Numbered from the stretch's first letter, positions 1 to 9,609 are shown. The stretch is 64,000 nt of DNA from Crystallibacter degradans (GCF_012952295.1 NZ_JABBCH010000016.1:1-64000), one strand, 5' to 3'. Translations and numbers: made by a program. Notes: generated by a model not told the origin, from the letters alone.

Positions 1-217
1 TCCGGCCGATGTACGTGGTGAAGTAATCGCCCACGTTCGGGATCTGGCTCTCGTGCGCCAGGTAGACCCAGTTGCCCTCGAAGATGTGCTTCATCTCGAG
101 TTCAAAGATCTCCTCGTCCGTGAAGATGCTCCGCTTCGCCCGGTGGATCCCGTTCTCGTGATCCTCGATCAGGGCGTCCTCGAGGTGGGTGCGGATGCTG
201 TCCAGGGTTTCGGTCAT
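1..217 (-). CDS. benA: Aromatic-ring dioxygenase large subunit, BenA/AntA type (partial, N-terminus only)
   Basis: The first 72 codons of a Rieske non-heme iron ring-hydroxylating oxygenase alpha subunit; the rest lies beyond the left edge. The visible part reads [20 protein letters not shown] and continues to [15 protein letters not shown], the segment that precedes the Rieske domain in benzoate 1,2-dioxygenase and anthranilate dioxygenase large subunits. The Rieske CxH/CxxH motif and iron ligands are not in the window. The ATG at 217 is preceded by GGAGTG at good spacing. The benzoate transporter gene next door supports a benzoate rather than anthranilate substrate, but that is inference from context. 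In the family the enzyme converts the aromatic acid to a cis-diol carboxylate that enters the catechol pathway. Confidence 0.75.
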   Translation of the reverse strand, partial: MTETLDSIRTHLEDALIEDHENGIHRAKRSIFTDEEIFELEMKHIFEGNWVYLAHESQIPNVGDYFTTYIGR

Positions 218-328
218 GGTCACTCCATTCAACGTTGGGCGTCGTCGCCCGGCGGGCCTCTTGGCTGCCGGCCTAAATCCGATAACCCACCCTCGCAGTA
301 CTGTGACCTGCGTCGCACCAGACATTTG

Positions 329-344
329 CCTAGTCACGGCTAGG
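329..344. promoter_or_regulatory. Inverted repeat CCTAG-N6-CTAGG upstream of the dioxygenase gene
   Basis: CCTAG at 329-333 and CTAGG at 340-344 form a short dyad about 110 nt upstream of the dioxygenase start, in the 278-nt gap between that gene and the end of benE. It could be a regulator site. It is short and no regulator gene is visible nearby, so this is tentative. I see no gene in 218-495. Confidence 0.25.
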
Positions 345-495
345 GGGTCCAGCAAGACCCCTGACGTCCTAAAACCACCCTCGACTGTCTGAATCCTTTT
401 GCCCCGGATTTCCGCGGAAAACCGGGCGTATTTCCGCACCGGAAAGACAACGGACCCCGAGCGTCGAAGCTTCCGGGGCCCGCATCGTGATGTGC

Positions 496-1719
496 TCAGA
501 CCTGAACTTTGGCGCGCCCGCGCAGGACCAGATAGGACACCGTTCCGGCCAGGCAACCCCAGAACGGCGACACGATGCCCCACGGCGCAACGCCCGACGC
601 CGTCACCACCAGGGTGATCAGCGCAGCTTCCAGGACAGCCGGCGAGGCATGGTCAGCCGTCACGGTGTCCTTGAAGGATCCCTGCAGCGCACCGATCAGG
701 GCCACCCCTGCCAGGGCCGTGAGCATCTCCCCCGGGATCACGGCAAACAGCGCCACGATGGCCGTGCTGAAGGTGCCGAACGCCAGATAGAACAAGCCGC
801 AGAAAACCCCGGCGATGTAGCGGCGCCGCGGATCCGGGTGGGCCTCGGGACCGGCGCAAATACCGGCCGTGATGGCGGCGAGGTTGATGGCATGGGAGCC
901 GAACGGCGCGAACAGCACTGACGCCACCCCGGACGCGCCCAGCAACAGCTTGTCGTTCGGCTCGTAGCCGCTGGCGTGCATCATGGCCAGCCCCGGCCCG
1001 TTCTGGCCTGCCATGGTGACAATCAGCAGCGGTATCGAAATGCCCATGATCGCCGTCGCATTGAACGTCGGCATGGTCCACAACGGTCCGGCCAGCGAGA
1101 GGGACAGCTGCGGCGCAGCAAGCTCCCCGGTGGAGATGGCAAGAACGACGCCGGCAAACAGCGCCACGAAAACCGCATACCGCGGCAGGAAGCGCTTGCC
1201 CGCCAGGTAGGCAAGGACCAGACCGCCGGCTACTAACGGGGAGGCGATCACGGCCGAGGCCGCATTGACCACGAAGGGCAGCAGCACACCGGCGAGGACG
1301 CCGGCGAGGATGGGTTTCGGCACCGCGGCCAGCAGCTTGCCGAAGAGCCCGGTGACGCCGAGAACGGTGCCCAGGATGCCGGCGACGATGTAGGCGCCGA
1401 CGGCATCGGAGTAGGAGTAGTCGCCCAGCGCAGTCAGCAGCAGCGCGGCGCCGGGAACGGACCAGGCGACCATCACCGGCTGGCGCGTGAACAGGCTCAG
1501 CACCGTACACACCAGTCCGCTGGCAATGGAAACCGCCCAGACCCAGGAGATGGTCTGCTCGGGCGTCAGCTCCGCGCTTTTCGCCGCTTCGAGCACCACC
1601 AGCAGGGGCCCGGCATAGGATACGGCCACGGCGATCAGCCCGGCCAGCACGGCCGAGAACGACATCGCGGAGCGGTGGGTCAGGCGGGAAGAGTCAGTCT
1701 TAGTGTTAGCCAGCGCCAT
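496..1719 (-). CDS. benE: Benzoate/H+ symporter, BenE family
   Basis: A 407-residue polytopic membrane protein with about 12 hydrophobic segments, the usual size for BenE transporters. Recognisable stretches are the N-terminal [19 protein letters not shown], a [20 protein letters not shown] loop with [11 protein letters not shown], and [17 protein letters not shown] near the C-terminus; all are typical of the BenE (xanthine-permease-like) fold. It should import benzoate with protons across the cytoplasmic membrane. The ATG at 1719 starts [11 protein letters not shown]; an in-frame upstream extension is possible but adds an unlikely Arg-rich leader. It lies 278 nt from the dioxygenase gene on the same strand, so the two probably serve one catabolic pathway. 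Confidence 0.85.
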   Translation of the reverse strand: MALANTKTDSSRLTHRSAMSFSAVLAGLIAVAVSYAGPLLVVLEAAKSAELTPEQTISWVWAVSIASGLVCTVLSLFTRQPVMVAWSVPGAALLLTALGDYSYSDAVGAYIVAGILGTVLGVTGLFGKLLAAVPKPILAGVLAGVLLPFVVNAASAVIASPLVAGGLVLAYLAGKRFLPRYAVFVALFAGVVLAISTGELAAPQLSLSLAGPLWTMPTFNATAIMGISIPLLIVTMAGQNGPGLAMMHASGYEPNDKLLLGASGVASVLFAPFGSHAINLAAITAGICAGPEAHPDPRRRYIAGVFCGLFYLAFGTFSTAIVALFAVIPGEMLTALAGVALIGALQGSFKDTVTADHASPAVLEAALITLVVTASGVAPWGIVSPFWGCLAGTVSYLVLRGRAKVQV

Positions 1720-1795
1720 AATGTTGCAGACACTATCCGACGGCTGTGGCGCGGCCAACAACTGCCCGGCGGATCCTGCGGATCTGCGTAACAAC

Positions 1796-1812
1796 CTAGG
1801 CAATTGTCCTAG
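1796..1812. promoter_or_regulatory. Inverted repeat CTAGG-N7-CCTAG upstream of benE
   Basis: CTAGG at 1796-1800 and CCTAG at 1808-1812 flank CAATTGT, 77-93 nt upstream of the benE start and downstream of rbsD. It is a candidate operator or part of a terminator for the ribose operon. The arms are only five bases long. Confidence 0.25.
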
Positions 1813-1849
1813 CCAACCTGGACATTACGACGGCGGGCAGCGATCGCAG

Positions 1850-2230
1850 TTAGAACGGTACGCCGCAGCGCAGCACCACGTTGGCGTAGGGCGTGGCTTC
1901 CCCGGTGCGGATGATCAGGGCGGCCTGCGGGAGCAGGGCCTTCAGCTCCTCGTGGCCGATCAGGCCGGGCTTCAGTCCGCGCTCTTGCAGCCAGCCCAGC
2001 ACCTCCGGACCCGTTTCGGCGGCCGCAGTGCTTGCCTCGACTTCGAGCTCGGCCAGCACCGCGTCCAGGACCTCGGCGAACCTGGGAACCCCTTGCACCA
2101 GCGCGAGGTCAACCACGGGGCCGGCTGCGGGCAGGGGCAGCCCGCAGTCCGCGATCACTACCAGATGCCCGTGGCCCAGCCGGGACAACCCGGCATTGAG
2201 CTCCGGATTCAGGATGCCTGTCTTCTTCAC
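1850..2230 (-). CDS. rbsD: D-ribose pyranase RbsD
   Basis: A 126-residue protein beginning MKKTGILNPELNAGLSRLGH followed by HLVVIADCGLPLP, the diagnostic N-terminus of RbsD/FucU mutarotases. RbsD interconverts beta-pyranose and beta-furanose ribose so that ribokinase receives the furanose form. The catalytic His (in RLGHGH) and the Asp of the IADCG motif are present. Length is normal for the family (about 130). The start codon overlaps the stop of rbsK by four bases, so this last gene of the ribose operon is probably translationally coupled. Confidence 0.93.
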   Translation of the reverse strand: MKKTGILNPELNAGLSRLGHGHLVVIADCGLPLPAAGPVVDLALVQGVPRFAEVLDAVLAELEVEASTAAAETGPEVLGWLQERGLKPGLIGHEELKALLPQAALIIRTGEATPYANVVLRCGVPF

Positions 2231-3192
2231 CGTTGGTCCGCTCCTTCGGGTCCTTCGGGTTCAGTGCCTTGACTGATGGCCGGCAGCTCATCGGCCAGCG
2301 TCGGATACGAAGGTTGTGCCCCGGACGCCTGCACCGCGAAGGCGCCGACGCGCGCGGCGAAACGGGCGGCTGCCACAAGATCCTCGCCGCGGGACAGGGC
2401 AGCGGCAAGGGCACCGGTGAACGCGTCGCCGGCACCCGTCGTATCCACAGCCCTAACCTTTGGCGCCGGAACAGCGGTGACGGAAGCACCGCCGTCGTCC
2501 GTGGTTTCTCCGACCAAGGCACCCGCGGCACCCACGGTCATGACCACGGACCGCACCCCGGCGGCAAGGAGCCCGCGGACCAGGTCCTCGTCGCCGTTGC
2601 CCGCGGGCTGCCCGCCCAGGCCCGTCAGCGCGAGTTCGCCTTCGTGTTCGTTGACCACCAGCGGATCGGCGGCACGGACCACCGCCGGATCCAGCTCAAC
2701 CACGGGGGCCAGGTTCAGCATGACCCGCCCGGTGGCCAGTGCCGCCGCGGCCTCGATGCCGGCGCGCGGGATCTCCCCCTGCAGCAGCACGATCTCCGCC
2801 GAGGCGATCAGCTCGCGCTGGCTTTCGACGGCGGTCCTGTCCATGGTCCCGTTGGCACCGGGGATCACCACAATGGTGTTTTCGCCGTGCCTGTCCACCT
2901 CCACCAGGGCCACGCCAGTGGAGCCGTCCGGATACACCAGGCCCGTGAGGTTGACGCCGGCGGCGCGGAGTCCGGAGAGGGCAATGTCCGCATAGGCGTC
3001 ATTGCCCACGGCGCCTACCAGCGCCGTTGCCGCTCCCAGCTGGGCCGCGGCAACGGCCTGGTTGGCGCCTTTGCCGCCGGGCAGAACTGCCATCGATTCG
3101 CCCAGCAGCGTTTCGCCGGGATTCGGATGGCGGTCAAGGCGGATCAGCAGATCCGCGTTGATGGATCCCACGACGACGGTCAGGCCGCTCAC
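2227..3192 (-). CDS. rbsK: Ribokinase RbsK (PfkB family)
   Basis: A 321-residue PfkB-family sugar kinase. It has the N-terminal VVVGSINADLLIRLDRHPNPGET, the substrate-binding GGKGANQAVAAAQLG and the C-terminal signature VRAVDTTGAGDAFTGALAAAL, with the catalytic Asp in DTTGAGD. It phosphorylates D-ribose to ribose 5-phosphate with ATP in the cytoplasm. Both ends overlap neighbours by four bases (rbsB upstream, rbsD downstream), so it sits in the middle of a tightly coupled operon. Confidence 0.95.
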   Translation of the reverse strand: MSGLTVVVGSINADLLIRLDRHPNPGETLLGESMAVLPGGKGANQAVAAAQLGAATALVGAVGNDAYADIALSGLRAAGVNLTGLVYPDGSTGVALVEVDRHGENTIVVIPGANGTMDRTAVESQRELIASAEIVLLQGEIPRAGIEAAAALATGRVMLNLAPVVELDPAVVRAADPLVVNEHEGELALTGLGGQPAGNGDEDLVRGLLAAGVRSVVMTVGAAGALVGETTDDGGASVTAVPAPKVRAVDTTGAGDAFTGALAAALSRGEDLVAAARFAARVGAFAVQASGAQPSYPTLADELPAISQGTEPEGPEGADQR

Positions 3193-4130
3193 TTGATGAA
3201 TTCCTCCACATTTTCCTCGTTCACCGTGGTCACCGGGACCGGCACGTTGGATTCGACGGTTTCGCCGGCCAGCAGCTGCGCCATCAGTTCCACCGAGCGC
3301 TTGCCCAGCTCGGACGGTTGCTGGGCGATGGTTGCGGTCATGGTGCCGGCCTGGATCGCGGCGAGGGCGTCTTCGGTACCGTCGAAGCCGACCACGCTGA
3401 CCTCTGTGCCGGCCTTGTCGCCCAGGGCCTGGATGGCGCCGAGGGCCATCTCGTCATTCTCGGCGAAGATGCCGGTCACATCGGGGTTGGCCTGGAGCAG
3501 GTTGGTGGCCACGTCCAGTGCCTGTGCACGGTCGAAGTTGGCGGTCTGCTTGGCCACCACCTCGATGTCCGGGTAGGCCTTGATGCCCTCTTCGAAACCG
3601 GCGCCGCGGTCGCGGCTGGCGGAGGTTCCCGCCACGCCCTGCAGCACGATCACCTTGCCCTTTTCGCCCATGGCCTTGGCCAGCTCGTCAGCAGCCTGCT
3701 TGCCGCCGGCAACGTTGTCGCTGGAGACCAGGGAGGCGATTTCCGCGCCGTTAACCGCGCGGTCCACCGCGATGACGGGGATGTCGTTTTCCAGCAGCGG
3801 GCTGACTGCGGCGGCTGCCGAGTCCGAGTCCACAGGGTTGATGATGACGCCCTGCACGCCGCTGGTCGCGGCGGTGGCCAGCTGGTTGGTCTGGGTGGCC
3901 GAATCGTTCTGCGCGTCCACCACTTCCAGCGTCATGCCCGCGGCCTCGGCGGCCTCGGTGGCGCCGTCGCGCAGGTCGACGAAGAACGGGTTGTTAAGGG
4001 TGGAGACGGCCAGGGTGACCTTCTCGCCGGAGGCGCCCTCTTCGCCGCGGTTGCAGCCGGTGGCTCCCAGCGCCACCGTCAGGCCCAGGGCCAGCACGGC
4101 GGTGCTGCGCTTGAAAGACGTGAACTTCAT
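3189..4130 (-). CDS. rbsB: Ribose ABC transporter, substrate-binding lipoprotein RbsB
   Basis: A 313-residue periplasmic-binding-protein-like lipoprotein (Peripla_BP_4). The N-terminus has a basic n-region, a hydrophobic core and a lipobox ALGATGC with the lipidated Cys at about residue 26. The mature part carries VTLAVSTLNNPFFVDLRDGA and GVIINPVDSDSAAAAVSPLL, typical of ribose-binding proteins. It captures ribose outside the membrane and delivers it to RbsC/RbsA. ATG 4130 is chosen because an upstream extension would put an unlikely Arg/Trp-rich leader before the signal peptide. The stop overlaps rbsK by four bases; the gap to rbsC is 43 nt. Confidence 0.93.
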   Translation of the reverse strand: MKFTSFKRSTAVLALGLTVALGATGCNRGEEGASGEKVTLAVSTLNNPFFVDLRDGATEAAEAAGMTLEVVDAQNDSATQTNQLATAATSGVQGVIINPVDSDSAAAAVSPLLENDIPVIAVDRAVNGAEIASLVSSDNVAGGKQAADELAKAMGEKGKVIVLQGVAGTSASRDRGAGFEEGIKAYPDIEVVAKQTANFDRAQALDVATNLLQANPDVTGIFAENDEMALGAIQALGDKAGTEVSVVGFDGTEDALAAIQAGTMTATIAQQPSELGKRSVELMAQLLAGETVESNVPVPVTTVNEENVEEFIK

Positions 4131-4173
4131 TGTTTTGGATCCTTCTCTAGTGATTGTTCGGTTGGTTCGAGTG

Positions 4174-5145
4174 TCAGTGGATGGTGTTCTTGCGGCGCAG
4201 GACGTCGATGCCCACGGCCAGCGCAATGACCAGGCCGATTACCACCTGCTGCCAGAACGAGGAGACGTTGAGCAGGTTCAGGCCGTTGCGGATGACCACC
4301 AGGACCAGGGCGCCCACGAGCGTGCCGGAGATCCGGCCGACGCCGCCGGCCAGGGAGGCACCGCCAATAACGACGGCGGCGATTGCGTCGAGTTCGTAGC
4401 CCACCGCTGCCTGCGGCTGGGCCGAGTCGAGCCGGCCGGAGAGCAGCATGCCGGCCAGGCCGGCGAACAGTCCGGAAAGGGCGAAGACAATGACCAGCAC
4501 CTTCTGGACCGGGATGCCGGAGAGCCGCGCGGCTTCGGTGTTGCCGCCGACGGCGTACATGTAGCGTCCGATCACGGTGCGGTTGAGCAGGAACGAGGCA
4601 ACCAGCCCGGCGACCACCAGCACCACAATGGGCATCGGGATCGGCCCGAGGTTGCCGCCCAGGAACGAGACCTGATCAGCCGTCCGAACGGGCCGGCCGT
4701 CCGAAATCACCAGCGTCAGCCCGCGGGCCACGCTGAGCATGGCCAGCGTGGCGATGAAAGATGGCAGCCGGCCGTAAGCCGTGGCCATACCGCTGGCCGC
4801 ACCGGCGGCCGCTCCGGTCAGGAGCCCGCCCAGCAGCGCAACCCAGCCGTTCAAGCCGGCGGTGGTAAACATCGAAGCGGAGACCATCGCGGACAGCGCC
4901 GCCACCGATCCCACCGAGAGGTCGATCCCGGCCGCCACGATCACGAATGTCATGCCGAATGCCAGCACGGCAATCGTGGAGGCCTGGATGCCGATGTTGA
5001 GCATGTTCCCGGCGGTGAGGAAGTCCGGCGTCGCAATAAACAGCGCCAGGCAGAGCACCAGCAGCCCGACAAGCGCCCCATTGTTCGCCAGGAACTTCTT
5101 GATGTCCATGTGTTGGCGCTTCTCGGCCTTCACAGCAGTAGTCAT
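4174..5145 (-). CDS. rbsC: Ribose ABC transporter permease RbsC
   Basis: A 323-residue membrane permease of the BPD_transp_2 family. It has the FVIVAAGIDLSVGSVAALS segment and the VVIGGASLAGGVGRISGTLVGAL motif that contacts the ATPase, with 8-10 membrane segments. It forms the ribose channel with RbsA. It lies 12 nt downstream of rbsA and 43 nt upstream of rbsB, as expected for one transcript. Confidence 0.94.
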   Translation of the reverse strand: MTTAVKAEKRQHMDIKKFLANNGALVGLLVLCLALFIATPDFLTAGNMLNIGIQASTIAVLAFGMTFVIVAAGIDLSVGSVAALSAMVSASMFTTAGLNGWVALLGGLLTGAAAGAASGMATAYGRLPSFIATLAMLSVARGLTLVISDGRPVRTADQVSFLGGNLGPIPMPIVVLVVAGLVASFLLNRTVIGRYMYAVGGNTEAARLSGIPVQKVLVIVFALSGLFAGLAGMLLSGRLDSAQPQAAVGYELDAIAAVVIGGASLAGGVGRISGTLVGALVLVVIRNGLNLLNVSSFWQQVVIGLVIALAVGIDVLRRKNTIH

Positions 5146-5157
5146 GTTCTTAGTCCC

Positions 5158-6675
5158 TTAACTCTTGTCTTCCAAGTCCCGCACCACGTCCCGGACGGCC
5201 AGTGTCATGACCTTGTCCTGGGTGGCGTCTTCTGCTGCCAGTTCGCCGGAGAGATGCCCGCCGCTCATCACCAGGATCCTGTCGCTCATGCCGAGCACCT
5301 CCGGCAGTTCGCTGGAGACCATCAGCACCGCGCCGCCGGCGGCTGTAACGGAGTTGATCAGCTCGTAGATTTCCACCTTGGCGCCGACGTCGACGCCGCG
5401 GGTGGGCTCGTCGAGCAGGAGGACCTTGGCTCCGGCAGCGATCCAGCGGCCGAACACTGCCTTCTGCTGGTTGCCGCCGGAGAGTGAGCGCACCGTCTGG
5501 TCCAGCCCGCTCATCCGGATGCGCAGCTTTCCTGCCACATCCTGCGCCTTTTCCCGCTGGCCCTTGAAGTCCACCAGACCGGCCTTGGCAGTGCTGGCCA
5601 GGGTGGCGTAGCCGATGTTCTCGTTCACGGACGCGTCCAGCACCAGGCCCTGAACCTTGCGGTCTTCGGGCACATGCCCCAGTCCCGCCTTGATCCCGGC
5701 GCCGATGTTGTGCCGCGGGATTCTCCGCCCCCTGATGGTGACGCTGCCCGAGTCATACGGGTCCACGCCCGCGACGGCGCGGACTACTTCCGTCCGTCCC
5801 GCGCCCACCAGTCCGGCAAGGCCAACCACTTCGCCGGCGTGGACCGTGAAGCTCATGTTGTTGACCAGGCCCTTGATGGACAGCCCCTCTACGTGCAGCA
5901 GCGGCTCGGACGGCCCGGTGTATTCGCGGCGGCGCGGAAACTGCTGGCTGATGTCGCGGCCCACCATGAGGCGGACCAGTTCCGGCTCGGGCGTGTCCGC
6001 AGGCACTTCCGCCACGAACTTGCCGTCGCGCAGCACCGAGACGGAGTCGCCCACTTCGGCAATCTCATCGAGGTGGTGGCTGATGAACACCATGCCCACA
6101 CCGCGCTCGCGCAGATCGTGCACCACGCTGAACAGGGCGGCAATCTCGCGCCGGGTAAGGGCCGCCGTCGGCTCGTCCAGAATCAGCATGCGGGCATCGA
6201 GGCTGAGGGCCTTGGCGATCTCCACCAGCTGCTGCCGGGCGATGCCCAGCTCCCCCACCGGCTGGTCCGGGTCGATATCCAGGCCGATCAAGTCCAGGGC
6301 GGCGCGTGCCTGCTTGCGCAGCGCCGCGCGGTCCACCATGCCGAACCGCTTGGGGAAACGACCCATCATGATGTTCTCGGCCACCGACATAGTGGGCACG
6401 AGGTTCAGTTCCTGGTGGATCGTGGCGATACCGGCCGCTTCCGACGCGTTGGTGTCGCGGAACTTGACCGGCTTTCCGTCGAGCAGGATCCGTCCGCCGT
6501 CGGGCTGGTAGACACCGGCCATCATTTTGATCAGCGTGGATTTGCCGGCGCCGTTTTCGCCCAGCAGCACCTGGACCTTGCCCGGGTGGACGCTGACGGT
6601 CACCTCGTCGATGACCTGCACGGGCCCGAAGGATTTGCTGATTTTGTCCAGCGTCAGAATCGGCTGTCCGTTCAT
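5158..6675 (-). CDS. rbsA: Ribose ABC transporter ATP-binding protein RbsA (tandem ATPase)
   Basis: A 505-residue protein with two ABC ATPase modules, the usual RbsA layout. The first has Walker A GENGAGKST and Walker B MLILDEPTAALT with signature ELGIARQQLVEIAKAL. The second has the degenerate nucleotide site GLVGAGRTE, signature LSGGNQQK and VLLLDEPTRGVDVGAK. It powers ribose import. ATG 6675 overlaps the rbsR stop by four bases (ATGA), which fixes the start and suggests coupling to the regulator. A longer in-frame reading upstream lies inside rbsR and is not used. Confidence 0.94.
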   Translation of the reverse strand: MNGQPILTLDKISKSFGPVQVIDEVTVSVHPGKVQVLLGENGAGKSTLIKMMAGVYQPDGGRILLDGKPVKFRDTNASEAAGIATIHQELNLVPTMSVAENIMMGRFPKRFGMVDRAALRKQARAALDLIGLDIDPDQPVGELGIARQQLVEIAKALSLDARMLILDEPTAALTRREIAALFSVVHDLRERGVGMVFISHHLDEIAEVGDSVSVLRDGKFVAEVPADTPEPELVRLMVGRDISQQFPRRREYTGPSEPLLHVEGLSIKGLVNNMSFTVHAGEVVGLAGLVGAGRTEVVRAVAGVDPYDSGSVTIRGRRIPRHNIGAGIKAGLGHVPEDRKVQGLVLDASVNENIGYATLASTAKAGLVDFKGQREKAQDVAGKLRIRMSGLDQTVRSLSGGNQQKAVFGRWIAAGAKVLLLDEPTRGVDVGAKVEIYELINSVTAAGGAVLMVSSELPEVLGMSDRILVMSGGHLSGELAAEDATQDKVMTLAVRDVVRDLEDKS

Positions 6676-7688
6676 CGGTTGACTCCAGTCTTTACAGGTC
6701 CGGTTGATTTGCGCACCATCAGGCGGGTCGGCAGGACAACCGGCTCCGGCTTTTGTCCGGCGATTACCTGGTGCAGCAACCGGACGGCCGTGCGGCCCAT
6801 TTCGTCCGCGTCCTGCGCGATCAGCGTTAGTGCCGGACGCATGATGGCAAAGGCATCGATGTCGTCGTAGCCGACCAGGGAGAGGTCCTCGCCGATGCGA
6901 ATGCCCAGTTCCTGGCAGACTCTGACAGCCCCCATGGTCATCAGGCCGTCGGCGGCGATCAAGGCGGAAGGCGCGTTGGAGAGTTCCAGGAGCTGCCGGG
7001 CACCCGCCGCCCCGCTGCCGGCCTGGAAGTCGCCGAACACCACCAGTTCCGGATCCTGCTCCAGTCCGCACGCCAAGGTCGCGGCCTGGAACGCGGCAAA
7101 GCGCTCCCTGCCGGTGGAGGCGGACCGCGGCCCGGATATGTAGCCGATCCTGCGGTGCCCCAGCTCCGCCAAGTGCTGTACTGCCTCGCCCATGCCGCTG
7201 GAATTATCTGCGGTCACGCTGGGCAGGTCGATATTGTCAATCACCCGGTCCACGAATACGGCCGGCAGACCACTCGAAGCCAGCATCTCCACATTGGCAT
7301 TGTCGCCGCCCTGCGGCACCAGGATCAGTCCGTCGACCCGCTGCGCCAGCAGTACGTCCAGGTAGCGGTTCTGCTGCTCAACGCTTTCATTGGCATTGGC
7401 CAGCAGGGTGATCAGGCCAAGTTCAAGCGCCTGCTGCTCCGCGGCGTGGGCGAGGTCAGCGAAGAACGGATTCCGGACGTCGGAGATCAGCAGTCCGATG
7501 GTGCTGGTGCGGGTGGAGCGCAGCGAGCGTGCCTGTGCGTTCGGGCGAAAGCCGAGCTCTGCGACAGCCTGCTCCACGCGTTCCCGCGAAAGTGCGGAAG
7601 TTGCCGGATTGCCGGACAGGACGCGGGAGGCCGTGGCCGGAGATACCCCTGCACGGGCCGCGACATCGCGGATCGTCACACCCCGCAC
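6672..7688 (-). CDS. rbsR: LacI-family ribose operon repressor RbsR
   Basis: A 338-residue LacI/GalR regulator. The N-terminal helix-turn-helix reads VTIRDVAARAGVSPATASRVL with the hinge helix around RPNAQARSL, followed by a periplasmic-binding-like sensor domain containing GLLISDVRNPFFADLAHAAE. It is first in the ribose operon and overlaps rbsA by four bases, so it should repress its own transcript until ribose or a derivative binds. Two abutting palindromes 66-93 nt upstream are its probable operators. Confidence 0.9.
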   Translation of the reverse strand: MRGVTIRDVAARAGVSPATASRVLSGNPATSALSRERVEQAVAELGFRPNAQARSLRSTRTSTIGLLISDVRNPFFADLAHAAEQQALELGLITLLANANESVEQQNRYLDVLLAQRVDGLILVPQGGDNANVEMLASSGLPAVFVDRVIDNIDLPSVTADNSSGMGEAVQHLAELGHRRIGYISGPRSASTGRERFAAFQAATLACGLEQDPELVVFGDFQAGSGAAGARQLLELSNAPSALIAADGLMTMGAVRVCQELGIRIGEDLSLVGYDDIDAFAIMRPALTLIAQDADEMGRTAVRLLHQVIAGQKPEPVVLPTRLMVRKSTGPVKTGVNR

Positions 7689-7753
7689 CAGCAGCTCCCT
7701 TGCTTGTCAGTTCACGGAAAATACGGCAAGCGTGCGCCTCCACCACAAATCGG

Positions 7754-7781
7754 TGGAATCGATTCCATGAAATCGTTTCCA
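7754..7781. promoter_or_regulatory. Two abutting LacI-type operators in front of the rbs operon
   Basis: TGGAATCGATTCCA at 7754-7767 is a perfect 14-bp palindrome with the central CG typical of LacI-family sites. It is immediately followed by TGAAATCGTTTCCA at 7768-7781, an imperfect version. They lie upstream of rbsR and also between the divergent rbs operon and the amidohydrolase gene. Binding of RbsR is inferred from position and symmetry. Confidence 0.75.
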
Positions 7782-7956
7782 CGAGTATGAAACAGGTCAC
7801 CATCCGGTGTCAACCCTGAGGCTTGCAGCCTCCGTCCTCTTCGTACTTCCAACGACCGTTGGGCCCCGGCATCTCCTCAGCAGCAGAGAGACGTGGAACA
7901 CTGGGAGCGGTACCGGGAGTCAGGCAAGGATGCATTTTCAGCTATCGGAGGGGTCC

Positions 7957-9609
7957 ATGCTGTTCGACACACTCTTCATCAACGGGGTCATCCACACGCA
8001 GGACCCGTCCCGTCCCCGTGCCAGCGCGCTCGGCGTCCATGCCGGCCGGATCATCAGCCTCGACGACGAGCTCCCAGCCCCGTACTTCCGCAAGGTTTAC
8101 GACCTCGGCGGTGCCGCCGTCGTTCCCGGTTTTAATGATGCCCACTGCCACCTGTCCATGGTGGGGCTGGCCGAATTGCAGGTGGACTTGCGGCCGTCCG
8201 TTTGCCCGACAATGGAGGACCTGCTCGCCGCCGTTGGTGCTGCTTGCGCCGACGCTCCCGAGGGCGCCTGGGTCCAGGGCGCCGGCTACAACCAGAACTA
8301 TCTGGAGGGCCGGCACCCCATTGCGGAGCAGCTCGACGCCGTCAGCAACGGCCACCCGGTGTGGCTGATCCACAACTCCCGCCATATGGGCGTGGCCAAC
8401 ACTGCAGCTTTCGAAGCCGCCGGCTTCAGCGGTCGCCGGGGTGCAAAAGCGCCCGACGGCGGTGCCGTACCGATCGATGCAGACGGCCGTGCCGTCGGGC
8501 TGCTGCAGGAGACGGCACGTTCGCTGATCACGGACCACATTCCCATCCCGACCGTCGACGACGTCGCCGCGATGGTGGAAGCCGGCAGCCGCAAGGTGCT
8601 GTCGTTCGGCGTCACCAGCATCACCGAGCCGGGCCTCGGCGCTCCCGCACACATCGGCCAGAGCCCCACCGACATCGCTGGTTACCAGGCCGCGCGCGAC
8701 GCCGGGAAGCTGGGCGTGCGCGCCACGGTGATGCCCTACCTGACCACGCTGCATCCCTTGGATGGCTCAGGTGAAACCGGGGCTCCGTGGGGCCTGGATC
8801 TGGGCATCCGCAGCGGCCTGGGCGACGAGTGGCTGCGGATCGGGCCCACCAAGATCCTCTCCGACGGCTCGCTGATCGGCCGCAGCGCCTTCATGAGCCG
8901 CGACTATGCCCTCGACTCCCCTATAGAAAACGGCAACCGCGGACTGCTGCAGTTCCCGCAGGAGATGCTGCGGCAACGCATCATCGGTGCCCACTGCGCA
9001 GGCTGGCAGGTGGCTACCCACGCCATCGGCGACGCCGCCCTGGACGTGGTGATGGACATCTTCGAGGAAGCCCAGCGGCTCTTCCCCCGCGAGGACGCCA
9101 GACACCGGATCGAGCACGTGTCAGTAGCCAGCGACGCGCAGATCCGCCGGATCAAGGAGTTGGGCCTGATCCCGGTGCCGCAGGGCCGGTTTGTCTTCGA
9201 ACTGGGGGACGGCGCGGCCCAGGCCATGGGGCCGGAAAGGGTGAAGCTGACCTACCGGATCAAGGGCCTGCTTGATGCCGGCCTCGAGGTTCCGGCGAGC
9301 ACGGACGCCCCGGTGGTGGAGGTGAACCCGATCCTGAACATCCACGACATGGTCAACCGCAAGACGGCTTCCGGCGCGGACTTCGTTCCCGCCGAGCGGA
9401 TCACGGTGGCACAGGCGGTCCACGCCTACACTGTGGGCAGCGCCTATGCCGTCCACGAAGACCATGACAAGGGCACCCTGACGCACGGCAAGCTCGCCGA
9501 TTTCGTCGCCCTCTCCGAAGACCTGTACGCGGTCGCCCCGGAAAACATCAAGGATGTAGTAGTCACCGCCACCGTGGTCGGCGGCGCACTGGTCCACGGC
9601 AAACTTTGA
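7957..9609 (+). CDS. Amidohydrolase family protein (YtcJ-like, Amidohydro_3)
   Basis: A 550-residue metal-dependent hydrolase of the YtcJ type. The N-terminal strand domain reads LFINGVIHTQDPSRPRASAL, then the metal-site motif VVPGFNDAHCHLSMVG. Later come QVATHAIGDAALDVVMD, HRIEHVS and PASTDAPVVEVNP, which supply further metal ligands. The C-terminus has the usual KGTLTHGKLADFVALS. It should hydrolyse an amide or cyclic amide in the cytoplasm; the substrate cannot be read from sequence. ATG 7957 has GGAGGGG just upstream. It is divergent from the ribose operon and 129 nt ahead of an aldehyde dehydrogenase gene on the same strand. Confidence 0.85.
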   Translation: MLFDTLFINGVIHTQDPSRPRASALGVHAGRIISLDDELPAPYFRKVYDLGGAAVVPGFNDAHCHLSMVGLAELQVDLRPSVCPTMEDLLAAVGAACADAPEGAWVQGAGYNQNYLEGRHPIAEQLDAVSNGHPVWLIHNSRHMGVANTAAFEAAGFSGRRGAKAPDGGAVPIDADGRAVGLLQETARSLITDHIPIPTVDDVAAMVEAGSRKVLSFGVTSITEPGLGAPAHIGQSPTDIAGYQAARDAGKLGVRATVMPYLTTLHPLDGSGETGAPWGLDLGIRSGLGDEWLRIGPTKILSDGSLIGRSAFMSRDYALDSPIENGNRGLLQFPQEMLRQRIIGAHCAGWQVATHAIGDAALDVVMDIFEEAQRLFPREDARHRIEHVSVASDAQIRRIKELGLIPVPQGRFVFELGDGAAQAMGPERVKLTYRIKGLLDAGLEVPASTDAPVVEVNPILNIHDMVNRKTASGADFVPAERITVAQAVHAYTVGSAYAVHEDHDKGTLTHGKLADFVALSEDLYAVAPENIKDVVVTATVVGGALVHGKL

